This document shows, piece by piece, positions 1 to 12,903 of a stretch of DNA of 64,000 nucleotides. Each line of letters begins with the position of its first letter. Position 1 is the stretch's first letter. Made by a program: the position numbers and the translations under genes. This DNA comes from Triangularia verruculosa. Taxonomy: Eukaryota; Ascomycota; Sordariomycetes; Sordariales; Podosporaceae. Below the pieces are notes generated by a model. It did no database searches and was not told where the DNA came from. It saw nothing but the letters and a program-made list of their open reading frames with translations. Location: the NCBI GenBank assembly GCA_033296885.1, contig MU864022.1, forward strand, positions 1 to 64,000, given 5' to 3'.

Positions 1-2070
1 CAAGCCATTGTATTGCCTCTGAGGCCCTGTATTCTACAGGGCTCAGATACACTGTAAAATCCACAAACAAAAGCTGTATTTTAACATAATATTATTAGTA
101 AAATATAGTAAAATAGGAGGAGAAGTATAGTATAATATATTTAACGAGGACGTTGAGATTTTTCGGTAGCGGTAGATTGTAAGATACGGAGTGGGAATTA
201 GTACGTAACGTGGGGAATATTATAGCGGTTGGAAATAGCTAAGGAACTTTGGCAAGATTATTAAGAATTATAAGACGTTATTTATAGCATCGTGTCCCAC
301 TATTCCGCTGCGTACATTACACTAGCAGCCTTGTTTGCTCCCATCTGTACTCTCTAGGAGGGGTTGCATTAAGTCCACCTAACAACATAATAGTCGGGGA
401 CAATAGGAAGGCTAACTATGGGATAAAACACCAAGAGCATGTGTTGTCTTTATGTTCTTTTTGCTTCTTTGAAGCTATCGTTCTCTCTTCAGAGACGCAT
501 TTACCACGCTTGGGTATACGTCCATGTTACCTACCTACCGGAACATACCTACAGTGAGGGAAGAAATCATTTTGCAGATAACCTCTCATATATGTTTATA
601 TCCATATCTGCGAGACGAGAGAACCAAACGACATATAAGGTTATAGAAACATGCTGCGCCACAGGCTCACCTATTCCATTTTGGTAATTGAAAATGGCAA
701 CGAATCTGTGCCCCTATGTTTTCAATGGTGCAGGCATTGAGATGCATCCCAAAGCGAAGACCGAGAGCTCGGGTAATGACAATGACCAGGCTAGTTGGAG
801 AAAGATCGTTGCCTGCGACGTCGTCGGGCGGGGGGCTTTAGACTCTGTCGGCGTTGGCCTCCAGGAAACTGGCACGCATTCGGCAACGACGGAAAACTGA
901 CCGGCGAATGTGCCACATTAACCTCAGCAGGTCATGCTCGCCGCCCTCGGCGTGGAGCCACAAAATTCCATTTCACGCTGAACTTCTGCCACTTGACTAC
1001 CTCGTCCATCACTGACTGCACCTTCATTGCACACGACCTTTTCTTTCCCGCAATCTACATCTACGCGTGCTACGAATGCAGACAACTGCAACACGGCGAA
1101 ACAGTCAATAGGAGATAATCTGGTAAGTCTCTATTTCTGCTACATCCTGCCCCTTCTCCCAACATCTGGCCGATGGCATCCCGTCTCACTGCCTGGAAGG
1201 CAAAGAGCCAACGCGTGACCGCGGGTTGTTGGTTCGGGGCGGCGACGTCGCGGTCAGCTTGTCGGCGAGGCTGTCAACGGAAGACGGCGAGTCGCAGTTC
1301 CGGCCAGCTGTCAGCCTCATGAGATGGGCGAGTAGGTTGGAAGCACCAAAACCAATCCAGTGAGGTAGCTAACCTGGCCGTCAGGTGGGGCCTTAGGCTC
1401 GACGCAGCACGGACCAACAGATTCCTGGCTCCCACTCAGCATTTTCCAATCTTCTCCGACAACACCCACTGCCCGCGAGTGCGAAATTCCGCTACACCAT
1501 CATCACTAAACCACACCGGGGTCTCCAGCTCTGCACACAACCCCACCCCAGCGTCATCGCTACAGATCTCGAGCAGAGTTGTAATAACTTCTGCTGCCTG
1601 GAGGACATGGTTGAATGACCTGTAAGTTGCAACATCGCCTGCATTTGCGCGCTTGCCTACGCGGTGAGCTCGCCGCGTCTTGTTCATCAAACCTATCATC
1701 AAATTGGGCACATGCCCATCAACAGCTACCCCTTGCTGCCCTCCTGTGGTCGGTGACGGCTTGTTTTTGATGGATTTCGCTGCCCGCGTTGTCCTCGATT
1801 CCATAAGACCAAGGCACACCGCTCCCACGGTCGCTGGGACACGCAATCGCTCCTGTTCATCAACCCAGCCTCGCCCTCATCACGTACACCCCTCCCTATG
1901 CGACAAGCATCATTGAAGCACCATCCTGGCCCCTAATGTGTTGTTGTTGGCTGATTCCGGGTCGCCCAGGTGGCCTCTTCACGACCCCCCTATTGCGATT
2001 TGCCTACTGCCATAGAATCTCAACTGACATCGTCGTCCTGTAGCAGGCAGCTTGCGGTCTGAAGTTCACA
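1..2070. other. Intergenic: AT-rich relic, then CHD1 upstream region
   Basis: No gene is recognised. Bases about 60-300 are strongly AT-rich and nearly every C on the plus strand lies in CpG while CpA is almost absent, which resembles a RIP-mutated repeat remnant. From about 700 onward the composition becomes ordinary. A GTAAGT donor-like site at 1122 and an acceptor-like CTGAC...TGTAG at about 2025-2042 could belong to introns in the CHD1 5' leader, but I cannot pair them with certainty. Short open frames here, such as 1436-1846 on the minus strand, match nothing I know. Confidence 0.5.
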
Positions 2071-5000
2071 ATGTCAACATCCCCAGAACAGAGCCCACTT
2101 AATGGGCACCTCTCGCCCTCTGCGGACGAGCACACTCCGTACTATGGAAACGGTAACCAGAGTGATAGCGACCTCTCCGACACACATGCACCAGCCGACG
2201 CTGGCTCCCCCGAGTTTCACGATGCCGACGCGGACGCGGATGCCGATGACGTCGAATCACCGATGGAGCAACCCGAGGTGACATTACAAGAGCCGTCCGA
2301 CTCGGAGGATGACGATGCTTCAGATGATGGAGACTTCGACGCGGTGGGCAGTCCTGCGTCTATCCAGAGCCACGAGGATGCCCCCCGTCGCACCATGTCG
2401 GTGTCAGAGCGACCCGCCCCCAAACGGAAAGCTGCTCAAGTGGTCGAAGAAGACTTCATGAGGGAGAATCCAGAGTTATATGGACTCAGACGTAGCGTAC
2501 GGCCTCGCATATACCTTCCAACAGTAAAACCATCGCTAACAATTGTTCTAGTCGCGCCCTACACAACGGCGCAAACTCGTAAGCATCTGATGGTCCTCTG
2601 GAATTGAGGCATATACCCTAACATGATACGTAGGTCGATTCAGACGAGGAAGAAGAGGCATCCGAAACGGATGCTACACCTGCTCCGCGTAAAACAAACA
2701 AGCGGCGCCGACTGGAACGCTCAGCCCCAGGTATGTTGAAGACAGTCGTCGCAAAAGCCTACCCTGTAGCCTATGTCGCTGACTGTCAATTAAACACACA
2801 GTATCCAAACGCGGCACGCCGATGCGCCAGACTTCTGTTGACGACTCGGAATCGGACACATATGGTGGTGCAAGAGCTCGGAGCTTCCAGAAAAAGGCTC
2901 GGCGGCAACAGGAGCTGCAACCGGCACTCGCCTTGGCGGAGAAGCGATGGTCAAGCCGGCGTGCTGCCCAAGTGTCCGCCGGCGCCTACCAAGAAAGTGA
3001 AGCTGAAGAGGAGGACGAGTCAGAACTCACACCAAACTACTGGGCCCAAGACGTGGAGGATCATTCACCATATATCGAAAAGATCCTCAAACACCGTCTG
3101 AAGGAGGGGCTGGAGTGGTCGGAAGACACCAACCGTAACGACTTTGAGTACTTCATCAAATGGCAAGGCAAGTCACATCTCCACAACACATGGGACACCA
3201 CGACGACTGTCGCCGGGTATCGTGGCTTCCGTCGCCTCGAGAACTACTACCGCAAGGTCGTAGAGTATGAGTTGGAGATGAAGCTCGGTGGAGATGACGT
3301 GAGCCCCGAGCAACGTGAGCAGTGGCTTCTCGATCGTGAGCGCGAAGAAGAGGCCCTGGCGGATTACACAAAGGTGGAGCGCATTGTCCATGTCCGTGAT
3401 GGAGATGAAGAGACAGAATACCTTGTAAAGTGGAAGGGTCTTCAGTATGATGACTGCACTTGGGAGGTTGAGTCTTTGGTCATTGAGCACGCCCAGGACA
3501 AGATTGACCAGTATGTTGCCCGAACCCAGCGATCTTGGCAATCGGACCGGAAAGAGACGAACCTCGACACCCGGTCGCGAATGACCAAGCTCGAGGGGCA
3601 ACCGGATTATATTCAAGGAGGACAGCTTCGCGAATTTCAGCTGAAGGGCCTCAACTTCCTCGCTCTGAACTGGACTCGTGGCAATAATGTCATCCTCGCT
3701 GATGAGATGGGTCTCGGCAAGACGGTCCAGACAGTGTCGTTTCTCAGCTGGCTCAGAAACGAGCGCGCTCAAGAAGGGCCGTTCCTGGTTGTGGCACCTC
3801 TCAGTGTCATCCCAGCCTGGTGCGATACCTTCAATCACTGGTCTCCAGATATCAACTATGTCGTCTACCTTGGCCCGGAGGCGGCGCGATCCAACATTCG
3901 GGAACACGAGCTTTTTGTTGATGGCAACCCAAAGAAGCCCAAGTTCAATGTTTTGGTTACCTCTTACGACTATATTTTGGTCGATGCGGACCACTTGAAG
4001 GGTATCAAGTGGCAGGTTCTTGCTGTGGACGAGGCTCATCGTCTGAAGAACCGCGAATCACAACTGTACGTCAAGCTGAACAGCTTCGGAGTCCCCAGCA
4101 AAGTTCTCATTACCGGTACACCTATTCAAAACAATCTCGCTGAGCTTTCAGCGCTCCTGGACTTCCTCAATCCAGGCAAGGTGTTGATTGACGAAGAATT
4201 GGAGCTCCTCTCCACTGCTGATAGCAAGGAGCCCATCGACGAGCAGTTGGATGAGGCCAAGAGACTCAAGACACAAGCAAAACTTCAAGAGCTGCATAAG
4301 TCTATTGCACCCTACATTCTGCGTCGTACCAAGGAGACGGTCGAATCTGATCTGCCTCCCAAGACGGAAAAGATCATTCGCGTCGAGCTTGCGGATCTTC
4401 AGTTGGAGTACTACAAGAACATTTTGACCCGCAACTATGCAGCCCTCAGTGACGCTAGCAACGGTCACAAGCAGTCTCTCCTGAACATCATGATGGAACT
4501 GAAGAAAGTCAGTAACCACCCATACATGTTCCAGGGTGCCGAGGAGCGTGTTCTCGCTAGCGGTACCGGCCGTCGGGAGGATGCCGTGAAGGGTTTGATC
4601 ACCAGCAGTGGCAAAATGATGCTCTTGGATCAGCTTCTTGCCAAGCTGAAAAAGGATGGACATCGCGTGCTTATCTTCAGTCAGATGGTCAAGATGCTCG
4701 ACATCTTGGCAGATTACTTGCGGATTCGTGGTTACCAGTTCCAACGTCTTGACGGCACGATCCCTGCTGGACCTCGTCGCCTAGCCATCAACCATTTCAA
4801 TGCCGAAGACAGTGACGACTTTTGCTTTCTGCTGTCGACAAGAGCCGGTGGTCTCGGTATCAACCTGATGACAGCCGATACTGTCATCATCTACGATTCT
4901 GACTGGAATCCGCAGGCAGATTTGCAAGCCATGGCCCGTGCTCACAGAATCGGTCAGAAGAGGCCTGTGAACGTATATCGGCTGGTTGCAAAGCAGACTA

Positions 5001-7398
5001 TTGAGGAGGAAGTTGTGAAGCGCGCCCGCAACAAGCTGTTCCTCGAGTATCTAACCATCCAAGCTGGTGTGACGGATGAGGGTAAAGCACTCCGCGAGCA
5101 ATTCAAGGAAAGGGGCATGAAGATGGACGAGGCCAAGACGGCCGAGGACATTTCCATGATCCTGAAGATGCGTTCACAGAACCTGTTCGAGCAATCGGGC
5201 AACCAGGAAAAGTTGGAGCAGCTCGACATCGACGCGATCCTCGAGAACGCCGAGGTCACCAAGACAGATGTTGATGACAAGATCAACCTTAGCAGTGGTG
5301 GTATCGACTGGGACAACTGGATGCACTTCACCGATGTCAAAGTGGATGACCTGGCTCTTGACTGGGACCAGATCATTCCCGCTGACCAGCTTGCTGCCAT
5401 CAAGGCGGAAGAAGACAAGAAGAAGCACGACGAGTATCTTGCCAAAGCCATGGAAGAGTCTGCACCTCGCAAGGCTGCGATCAAGGGTTCTAAAAAGAAC
5501 GTCGAAAACGAACGGGCTGAGCGTCTTGCTAAGAAGCGACAGCGCGAGAAATTGGAGCTCGAGGAATTCGAAGAACAGCGAGCGCAGGCATCAGATCCTA
5601 AGCGGCCACTTAATGAAAAGGAAACACGCAATCTGATCCGAGCATTTTTCCGTTATGGCGACTTTGATGATCGGGAAGACGAACTGGTCCAGGACGCCCG
5701 ACTCAGTGACCGAGACCGAGAGTTCTTGAAGGGCATCATTGATGATCTCGTGGTTCTGAGCAAGCAAGCTGTTGATCTCAACAACGAGAAACTACGCGGC
5801 GAAGAAGAGCGGGCCGGTAAACCACTTGCCAAGAAGGACAAAAAGGCAGTTCTGGTAGATTTCGGTGAGGTGCGCAAAGTCAACGCCGAGACAGTGGTGG
5901 AGAGACCGCCTCAACTAAAGCTTCTGCGACGTGTGCTCTCAGAACACGGCGACGTCTTGACATTTCGTCTTCCCGAGGCAGCCAAATCGGCTGCCTATAG
6001 CTGTGAATGGGGTGCACGGGAGGACGGGATGCTTCTCGTTGGCATTGACCGGTATGGTTTCGGCGCCTGGACTCAAATTCGAGACGATCCGGACCTGAAC
6101 ATGCAAGACAAATTCTTCCTGGAAGAGCATCGTGTTGACAAGAAGGAGGAGCGTCGCAAAGGAGATGAGAAAGGTATCCAATCCCCCGGTGCCGTTCACT
6201 TGGTCCGGCGTTCCGAATATCTTCTCTCGGTGCTCTTGGCCAAGTACTCGAACGATGCCAACGCGAAGAAGGCCGTCGAAAACCATCATCGTAGCAAGAA
6301 ATTGCTGATGAATGGTGGTCGCCGTGCTGATGGCGGGTCCGTCTCGGCATCCCCTGCCCCACAGATGTCGAAGAAGAATAGCCGTGATAGGAACTACGAC
6401 CATAATCGATCTTACAGTAACGGCAACGATCGCGGCACACCCCGACCCGATAAGAGGAAGTATGCCGACGATTATGATGATCGCAACTCGAAGCATCGTC
6501 GTCTGGAAGCGGATGGGAAACACGACAAGAAGCCACGGGACAGAGAGAGACCCAAAATGGATCCTGAGACCATGGAGAGGTACAAGCGTGACAGACAAAA
6601 AGCGGTTGATCGGTTCTGGGAATTGGCAAACCTTAAGGACGAGGAGATTAATCAGTCGGACAACTTGCAGTTGGTTTGGTCACTACTTCGCCCCCTCAAG
6701 AAGAACATGGAGCGCATCATGTGTTCCAAGGAGCTTTTCCCAGCCGCTAAACAGCGGGCCAAGGTTCTCGGTGCAGAAATTCGCGAGTTCGGTAACTTCC
6801 TGAAGGATTTGCGGTCCAAGAACCCAGAGCTTGAGGGAGAGGGGCTTGAAACTCAGTTCTGGTAAGTCTGCCTAAGTCGTTTGATGGCACCTGAAAGCTT
6901 TGCTAACATTTCACCAGGGAATTCCTATCATCGATTTGGCCTCTTGGAGATGTCAAGGTCTCTGGCAAGCGGCTTCAGAAGATGTACGGGGATTTGGAAG
7001 TACGGGGCAGCAAAGAGCGGCACGAAGAGAAGCAACCTTCAGAACCAAGACGTGGCAGACATCCGGATCTTGAGGATGGCGAAATCGCTAGTGACCGCGA
7101 CGATCGGCGGGCCCGCCACCCTTACCGCGATGACCGTCGAGAAGAACGCAGGGAGGAGCGGAAGGACCGCCGAGATGATCGCCGGGACGACCGTCGCGAT
7201 GACCGCCGTGATGATTATCGGCGTGACGACCGTCGGGACAGCCGCCGTGACGAGCCTTCTCGTCGTAATAACTACTACGACGATGACCGCCTCAACTTCC
7301 ACAGGCATCGCCGGCCTGCCGAAAACTCTCAAGGAGCTTCCGTCCGCCACCCGTGGCAACAGAACCGCAGCCCGACAACTCGTCACAGTCCTTACTAG
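2071..7398 (+). CDS. CHD1: CHD1-type chromodomain ATP-dependent chromatin remodeler
   Basis: Nuclear nucleosome-spacing ATPase acting with transcription elongation. Five exons fit frame and splice sites: 2071-2496, 2552-2578, 2634-2730, 2802-6861 and 6918-7398, giving about 1,696 residues. Order of domains: acidic, serine-rich N-terminus; two chromodomains (about residues 275-340 and 373-425); SNF2 ATPase with Walker A DEMGLGKT near residue 485 and a DEAH box (AVDEAH) near 593; helicase C-terminal lobe about 800-940 with AHRIGQK; a SANT/SLIDE-like region about 1110-1300; and a CHCT-type (DUF4208) domain near 1440-1560 (family knowledge). The fourth intron splits a Trp codon inside that last domain. 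The extreme C-terminus is a basic/acidic repeat of RDDRRDD units. The ELYGLRRS motif before intron 1 is typical of the family. The 27-nt second exon is the least certain part. Convergent with the sirtuin downstream. Confidence 0.95.
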
Positions 7399-8748
7399 GT
7401 TTCTTTGACGAGGGTAGGCAAGCGGCGTTTTCCTGGGGTCAAGAACATCAGAAAAGGGGGAAATGACGATGGAAATTCATTATTCAACCAGCATCTTATT
7501 GCATTCGTCTGGCGTACTGGCACACACCATAGGGGTTTTTAACCGGGGATTGTTTGTTCATTTTCTCTCCTTTGCTATGCACATGCGAGAATTGATAAAC
7601 GTTTTTTACATACCCGGATATTGCATTTTTTGGTTCAAAATAAGGAGTGCTGGGTGGGTGATTTGGAGGGCGGGGGTGTTTTATATGGCTGAGGAAAAGG
7701 ACAGCCGAAATTAGGAGGAGAGGTGACTTTTTTATTTTCCGATCCGGCATTAGCGATGAAGTTATGTTGCTTTTGTAGTATTTTGCTCTTATACTTGTGC
7801 CTCCTTTTTTCTTTCTTTGGCACTAGAGCGTGATTCCGTTTTTCCTTTCTGCAAGATGAACATATGCTGTGGGAAAGAAGAGGAAGTCATAGTCTTGAGA
7901 AAGAGTTTATATCATTGTGCTTCTATTCAGTGTTTTTGGCCTGGCGGTGGATGGGTGGGGTTCTATATCTATTTTATCCTTTTTTCTTTTTGGTCGTGAT
8001 TTTTTTGCGCTTCTGGTTGTCTGTGTATGTTTGGGATGAAACACAAAAAGCGTGGTTGGTTGATTTGGTGGTTGATTTTGGCGTGTGGTGTTGTTGGTGC
8101 AAGAAAAGTCATGGGATGTGAGATGAAAGGAGACAGAGAAGGGGAAGACGGATGTATACAGCAGCTGGAGGGAGGGAGGTCTGGATCATCTAGAGTACAG
8201 CTGGAGAAGAACATTGAGAGAAATAGATATATACATGTTTCGAAAAGAACTGTTACAAACATGAGAAAGAGGTCTCCACGGTGTGTATTATGTGATGATA
8301 ATGTTGGTGGTTCTTGCTGCCACCGCCGCTGCCGTCGTCGTCGACAACAACGACAAAAAGTCACGTGAAAAACTGTCGTTGCCGTCGTCACCCGCTTACA
8401 CCGGACAGACATAATTATGATAATTAGAGCAGCTAAAGTAACAAGTGTAATTGATTCCAGACCAAGTAGGGTTCGGTCTTTTGTTAACAGGAGTAATAAT
8501 AGGGTAATAAGTGATAACGCTTCATAGTATTCAACTTCCATTCATTGCACCTTCTTCTTCATCTTCTTGTACAAACAAAAGAGGGAAGAAGTAAGACGAA
8601 AAAGGACAGAAAAAAAAAACATCTGATAAAACTCCTGTTTCCATCATCCATTTCTTGGCAAAAGTAAATTAATTTTTATTCCTTTCCCCTTCCTGAAACT
8701 CCACAGGTCTGACTGAGTGACTGGCTAACTCCAATTGATGATGATTGC

Positions 8749-8779
<31 letters not shown>

Positions 8780-9339
8780 CGATGGGAAACAGAATAGTAT
8801 GTGCGATTTGGGGTGGGGGTTATGTATAATGTAATCCGTGATGAAAAATGCGTGGATGGAATGAGAGAAATTTTTATATAGGTACCCTGTGCTCCTTTCT
8901 TCCCAACACCAAATATGAGAGGGAGACGATATGTCACGTCCTCTCTGAAAACAGCTGGGCTTTCTCCTGAAATCAGCTGTTCATGGCCCTGATGATTGAC
9001 CGCCGGCTTGACCTCCCAATGATTAACAGACAGTAAGCTGCTTCCTGTTTTGATGATACCGCCAATGCCCGATAAGAAAAAGGCCCGCCCAGACACAGAT
9101 TATTCAGCTTCCGTCTTTGTCAACCTCACTATCAATGCTTAAACAGAAACGCCGCCGTGGTGTGTGTTAAGGGAAATGATGTGCCGCGTGATAACAGAAA
9201 AACGCAACAAACTCCATGTTTGTGACTGATATCGAGGACCTGACAAGATGAAGCCAAGGCTCGAAAGGTCCCAAAGCCATACAAACTCGGTTGTTTGCTC
9301 ATGATTGGAATCCAAGACAGTCCATGCCATCGAGACCAA
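7399..9339. other. Intergenic between convergent CHD1 and sirtuin genes
   Basis: No gene recognised. T-rich and GT-rich sequence follows CHD1, presumably its 3' UTR. A run of 21 C directly followed by 9 A lies at 8750-8779. A GCC/GTC-rich stretch lies at about 8320-8350. Open frames here are short and low-complexity. Confidence 0.5.
8750..8779. repeat. Poly-C/poly-A homopolymer junction
   Basis: About 21 consecutive C are followed immediately by 9 A, visible directly. Length may vary between strains or reflect sequencing uncertainty. Confidence 0.85.
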
Positions 9340-11318
9340 TCAATCAATGAGATGACCCATGCTTCTCGGCTTGCTACCCGGCGAGATCGTCTCCATGGCC
9401 GAGGCGGCAAACTCCTGAGCGGTAGGCGTGATCGGTGGGCTGGAGGTAAGCCCAGCAGCGGGGAGAACCAGAGGTGTTGGCCTGCGGGCGTTATCCTTGG
9501 GTCGCAACGAAGGCAATCCGCCGGGTGAGTCGCCGTCTGGTGGAGATGACAAGTCGGAGGAGTCGGGGTCCACAAACTGCTTTCGCGGTGTCTTTGTGTC
9601 CTTGGCTGATGCCGATACCGCCTTGGTCGCCTTGAACGTGTTCTTGATCCTATTTGTCGGCTTGGGGGCTGCCTTCTTCGGCTGTCTCGGCTTCCGCTTG
9701 GGGGCGGCTTTTTGTGGTGCAGGTGCAGGCTCCTTGGCTTTGGCGGCGCCGAAACTGAGAGTACTCTGCTTGGGGGGTCTGCCCCTGGGCCTTGCAGTTG
9801 GAAGGAGAGCATTGCGGAGCTTCGGACTCGCAATGGGTGTTGGCATGCCACCTTGCTCGAGAATCTTGGACTTGCGGTTGCTCGGTGTATGTACCTCCTG
9901 TGAAGATTGTGAAGACTTGAAGCCCTCGTCGTCATCGGCTGTCCTCTTCCTCTTGCGCTCGAGAAGAATGTCGATTCTGTTGCGCTCCAAGTTGGCCGCG
10001 TATCGCTTCTCCTTCATCTCATCGCCTGTAACCATGTAGGACTCCCGATCTCCTATATCTTGCTGATCCCATCGTGGCAGGTTGACCAATTCTGCAACAT
10101 CGTCGCACTTCGCCTTGATGACCAGATCCCAGCAGTCCTTGAACTCGACACCTTGTGGCTCGGCATCAAGGTTGATCCAGGCTGTGATGCCATCTCGCTT
10201 GCTCCGGGTGAGCTGGCACAATTCCTTGACAAGCCTCCGTACACCTGGAATTTTGAGTGTTGTCCCGACAACAATCACGGCGTCGGGAACCCTCCGCAAG
10301 TCTGCCTTTGAAACGTTCCCAATAGCGTCCTCATCCGGGTTGTATTCGTTGTATAGCACAATCCGCGGGCGCAGCTTGCCAATGCCGTGACTTCGCTTCC
10401 CCGCAAAAGCCGTTCGGACCTCGTCCTGCTCCTTGCACTTCTCGCAGAGTGGTGGCTCCGGCCCTTGAAACAGTGATGGGTTGAACGTCTCCAAGTGGTT
10501 ACACTTTGTGCACACCATTTTCTCCAAGCCGCCATGGAGTTGGATTGTCGTTGGCCATGGCCCTTTGCTGTTCAGGGGCACATTGGTCGCAAGCGGAGGC
10601 ATCTGAGTATCCAGACTATCGATATTCTGGGTGTACAGGCGCATAAGCCGGCCCTCTGCCGCAATGGATGCCAGCATGTGGTGGAACGGGGTGGGTTTGG
10701 CATCGGATGCCATCTGCGACAGCTCGCGAACCATGTCGTGGAAGGAAGTAGTGGATGAGTCGTGTTTATAGACAGAGGCGTCAAAAAGATGTTTGCCGGA
10801 AGCCTTGAGCTTGTGTTGGCCACGTAGTGTCGTGAAGAGACCTGTAGATGATCGAAAATCGGGAACTGTACGGTGTATCGGTCAGCATTGCGGCGCAAAA
10901 GTTGGGAGAACTCTGTTGGTAACCTACTGCCTGCGGAAACAGAGATGCCAGCACCCGCGATCACAACGATCTTCTTCTTCTTTCTCAGGGCTGCCAACAG
11001 CCTCTGGAGCTTCTCCTGATCCTCGTCGCCATAATAGTTTTCCAGGTCGATATGTTCGGTCGTGCGGGGCCGGGGAGCTGTGACGCGGCGGCGCTTTGCT
11101 GGTGGGGGGCCATCTGTCCGCACCCGAATCTCCTCAGGAAGCTCTCGCGTATCGTAGGATTTTCTTGGAGTTGTGCTGCCCGAAGCACTTGCACTGGAAC
11201 TTGGGGAGGGGTATCGATTGGACACATCCATGGTGGGCGAAGGGGGAGAGGGAGACTGTGAGAGGATGGAGAGCGGAGACGATGGAGGGGACGCCGTTGA
11301 ATGCCTTGAAAGCGCCAT
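9340..11318 (-). CDS. HST3: NAD-dependent histone deacetylase, Hst3/Hst4-type sirtuin
   Basis: NAD+-dependent protein deacetylase. Fungal Hst3/Hst4 proteins remove acetyl from histone H3 Lys56 in the nucleus (family knowledge). Two exons, 10928-11318 and 9340-10865, with a 62-nt intron splitting the Ile codon of the GISVSAGIPDFRS motif; product about 638 residues. Visible sirtuin features: GAGISVSAG near residues 123-130, IPDFRS, TQNID (209-213), catalytic His in QLHGGLE (about 241), and a zinc site made of CTKC (249-252) and CEKC (271-274). The N-terminus is Ser/Pro-rich with KRRR. The C-terminal 200 residues are Lys/Pro/Ala-rich and probably disordered, with nuclear-localisation-like basic clusters. 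The first ATG at 11318 is used. Assignment to Hst3/4 rather than Sir2/Hst2 rests on the overall form, including the long disordered tail. Confidence 0.92.
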
Positions 11319-12903
11319 GATGGCGGTCTAAGCTGGCGTCAAAGCGAGTAAAACCCAACAGTCCAAATGATGTGGCTGGTGAAAGGCTATCGCTTTTCCT
11401 AAGGCCCGGAGGTTGAAAAGGAGCAAGACGAGCGGGAGGACAACTGCTATATCATGACGAGATGCCAAAGCCACACAGTGTTTTAAAGTTAAGGTTTTTT
11501 TTTTCAAGGGCTGGGGGGCACAATAGTAGGTCGCGATGACAATAAGTGAATAGTCGCGCTTCGCGTCAGGCGGTTCACGCGTCGCTGCGTGGTTGAGACC
11601 GAATGAGGGTGGTTGAATCTGGGATTATTGCCCACGGCTGGGCATTGTTCGAGATTGACGTTCTTTGCCAGGGCGCAGGAGAGCGCAGAAAGGGGAGGAT
11701 GCGAGTTTGCGATTGGCGGCAGATGCAGTGAGAGCCAACCAAAGACACGGGCCGTGACAGCCAAGAAAAAGCCCCAGAAAATACCACTCCCCTGGCACGA
11801 TCCACTGTCGGTTCATCAGGGCAACCGTTAGATCAGTGAGATCAGTTAGGACGCAGGTATCCGTATCCGCAGAGACTGATTCTCGAGTCTATGATGTCTA
11901 AATTGTGAGCAGTTGTGCTACTCAGACCCAACTGAGGCCCTTCCAACACGAATTTCCAGTTCGACACCTGTGGGCGCCTCCTGCATGTCCACGATTGCTC
12001 TCTGCGGCTTTGGGCACTGAAATGGCCCGTGCGAGGCTGAGAATGTGAGGAAACGAGTTCCTCTTTGATCCTGTGCTCATTGTCCGGACATGCGGAACAG
12101 GCGGGTGGCTTTTTGAGCTGTCACGGCTGTATCTACCTGCCGGGCCTTTGGAAAATCAGCAATCTCAACAAACTTTTTGAGCTGGGCCTCGTTGATCTCT
12201 TCAAGCAAGATGACGTGCGTGTGCTTCGGGGTACAGATGGGTACGTACCAGTCAAAAAGGCTCGTTGCTCGGAAACCAGCTTGGCGTGCAGCGCCTTGCA
12301 AGGGCCAGTGGGCCGACAGCCACAGCTTGTGGCTTTGCTTTGTTCAACTGAAGCCTGCCAGGTGCCATTCACCAGTGGTGCAGCAAGGCTTCTGGCTTTA
12401 GTGGTACATGCTTTCTACCGCCACAGCGCACCCGTTCAGTAGGTATCTATGAGAAACCATCTTGCTTGCAGCTGCGTAGACATCACATTTATCGACAATC
12501 ATCAGCTTCCATCGACATTCCATTGGCTTCATCATAGATGCTGAAGTCCAAGTCAGCCGAATATCGTCCCAGACGGCGGTGACTGTCCAACTGGCCTGGA
12601 CTGAAGGCTGCACTCAGATATAGAGGAAGTGGGACCTTCAACATACCGAAACACAACCACCATCTCACAATATTATAACATCACATCTACGGTAACATCA
12701 TAGTTCAAGACACACTCCTCATTTTCTGTGAATTCAAGCTCATTCTCATTACAGAACAGACTTCACCCAAGGGAAGCCCTCTCTTCAGGTTTTCGACTAC
12801 TGCCCTGATATATTCATTAACTAATCCATCAAACGGTCAGCGGCGTTGAGCTTAGAGCTTGAAGCTTTGCCAACGAGCCGAGGGCGGCGGCCCACATCCC
12901 CTC
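11319..12903. other. Divergent intergenic region between sirtuin and MED16
   Basis: Holds the promoters of two divergent genes. A short T tract lies at about 11495-11505. Open frames on both strands (for example 12065-12442) have no recognisable domain and no support as genes. Confidence 0.45.

Noticed and set aside
5880..6629. 249-codon minus-strand frame inside CHD1
   Set aside because: Antisense to conserved CHD1 coding sequence and no domain.
9132..9935. 267-codon minus-strand frame beside the sirtuin C-terminus
   Set aside because: Out-of-frame overlap of the sirtuin tail with no recognisable domain.
12859..12903. Upstream extension of MED16
   Set aside because: Opens with TTG, not ATG; the ATG at 12904 is adequate.
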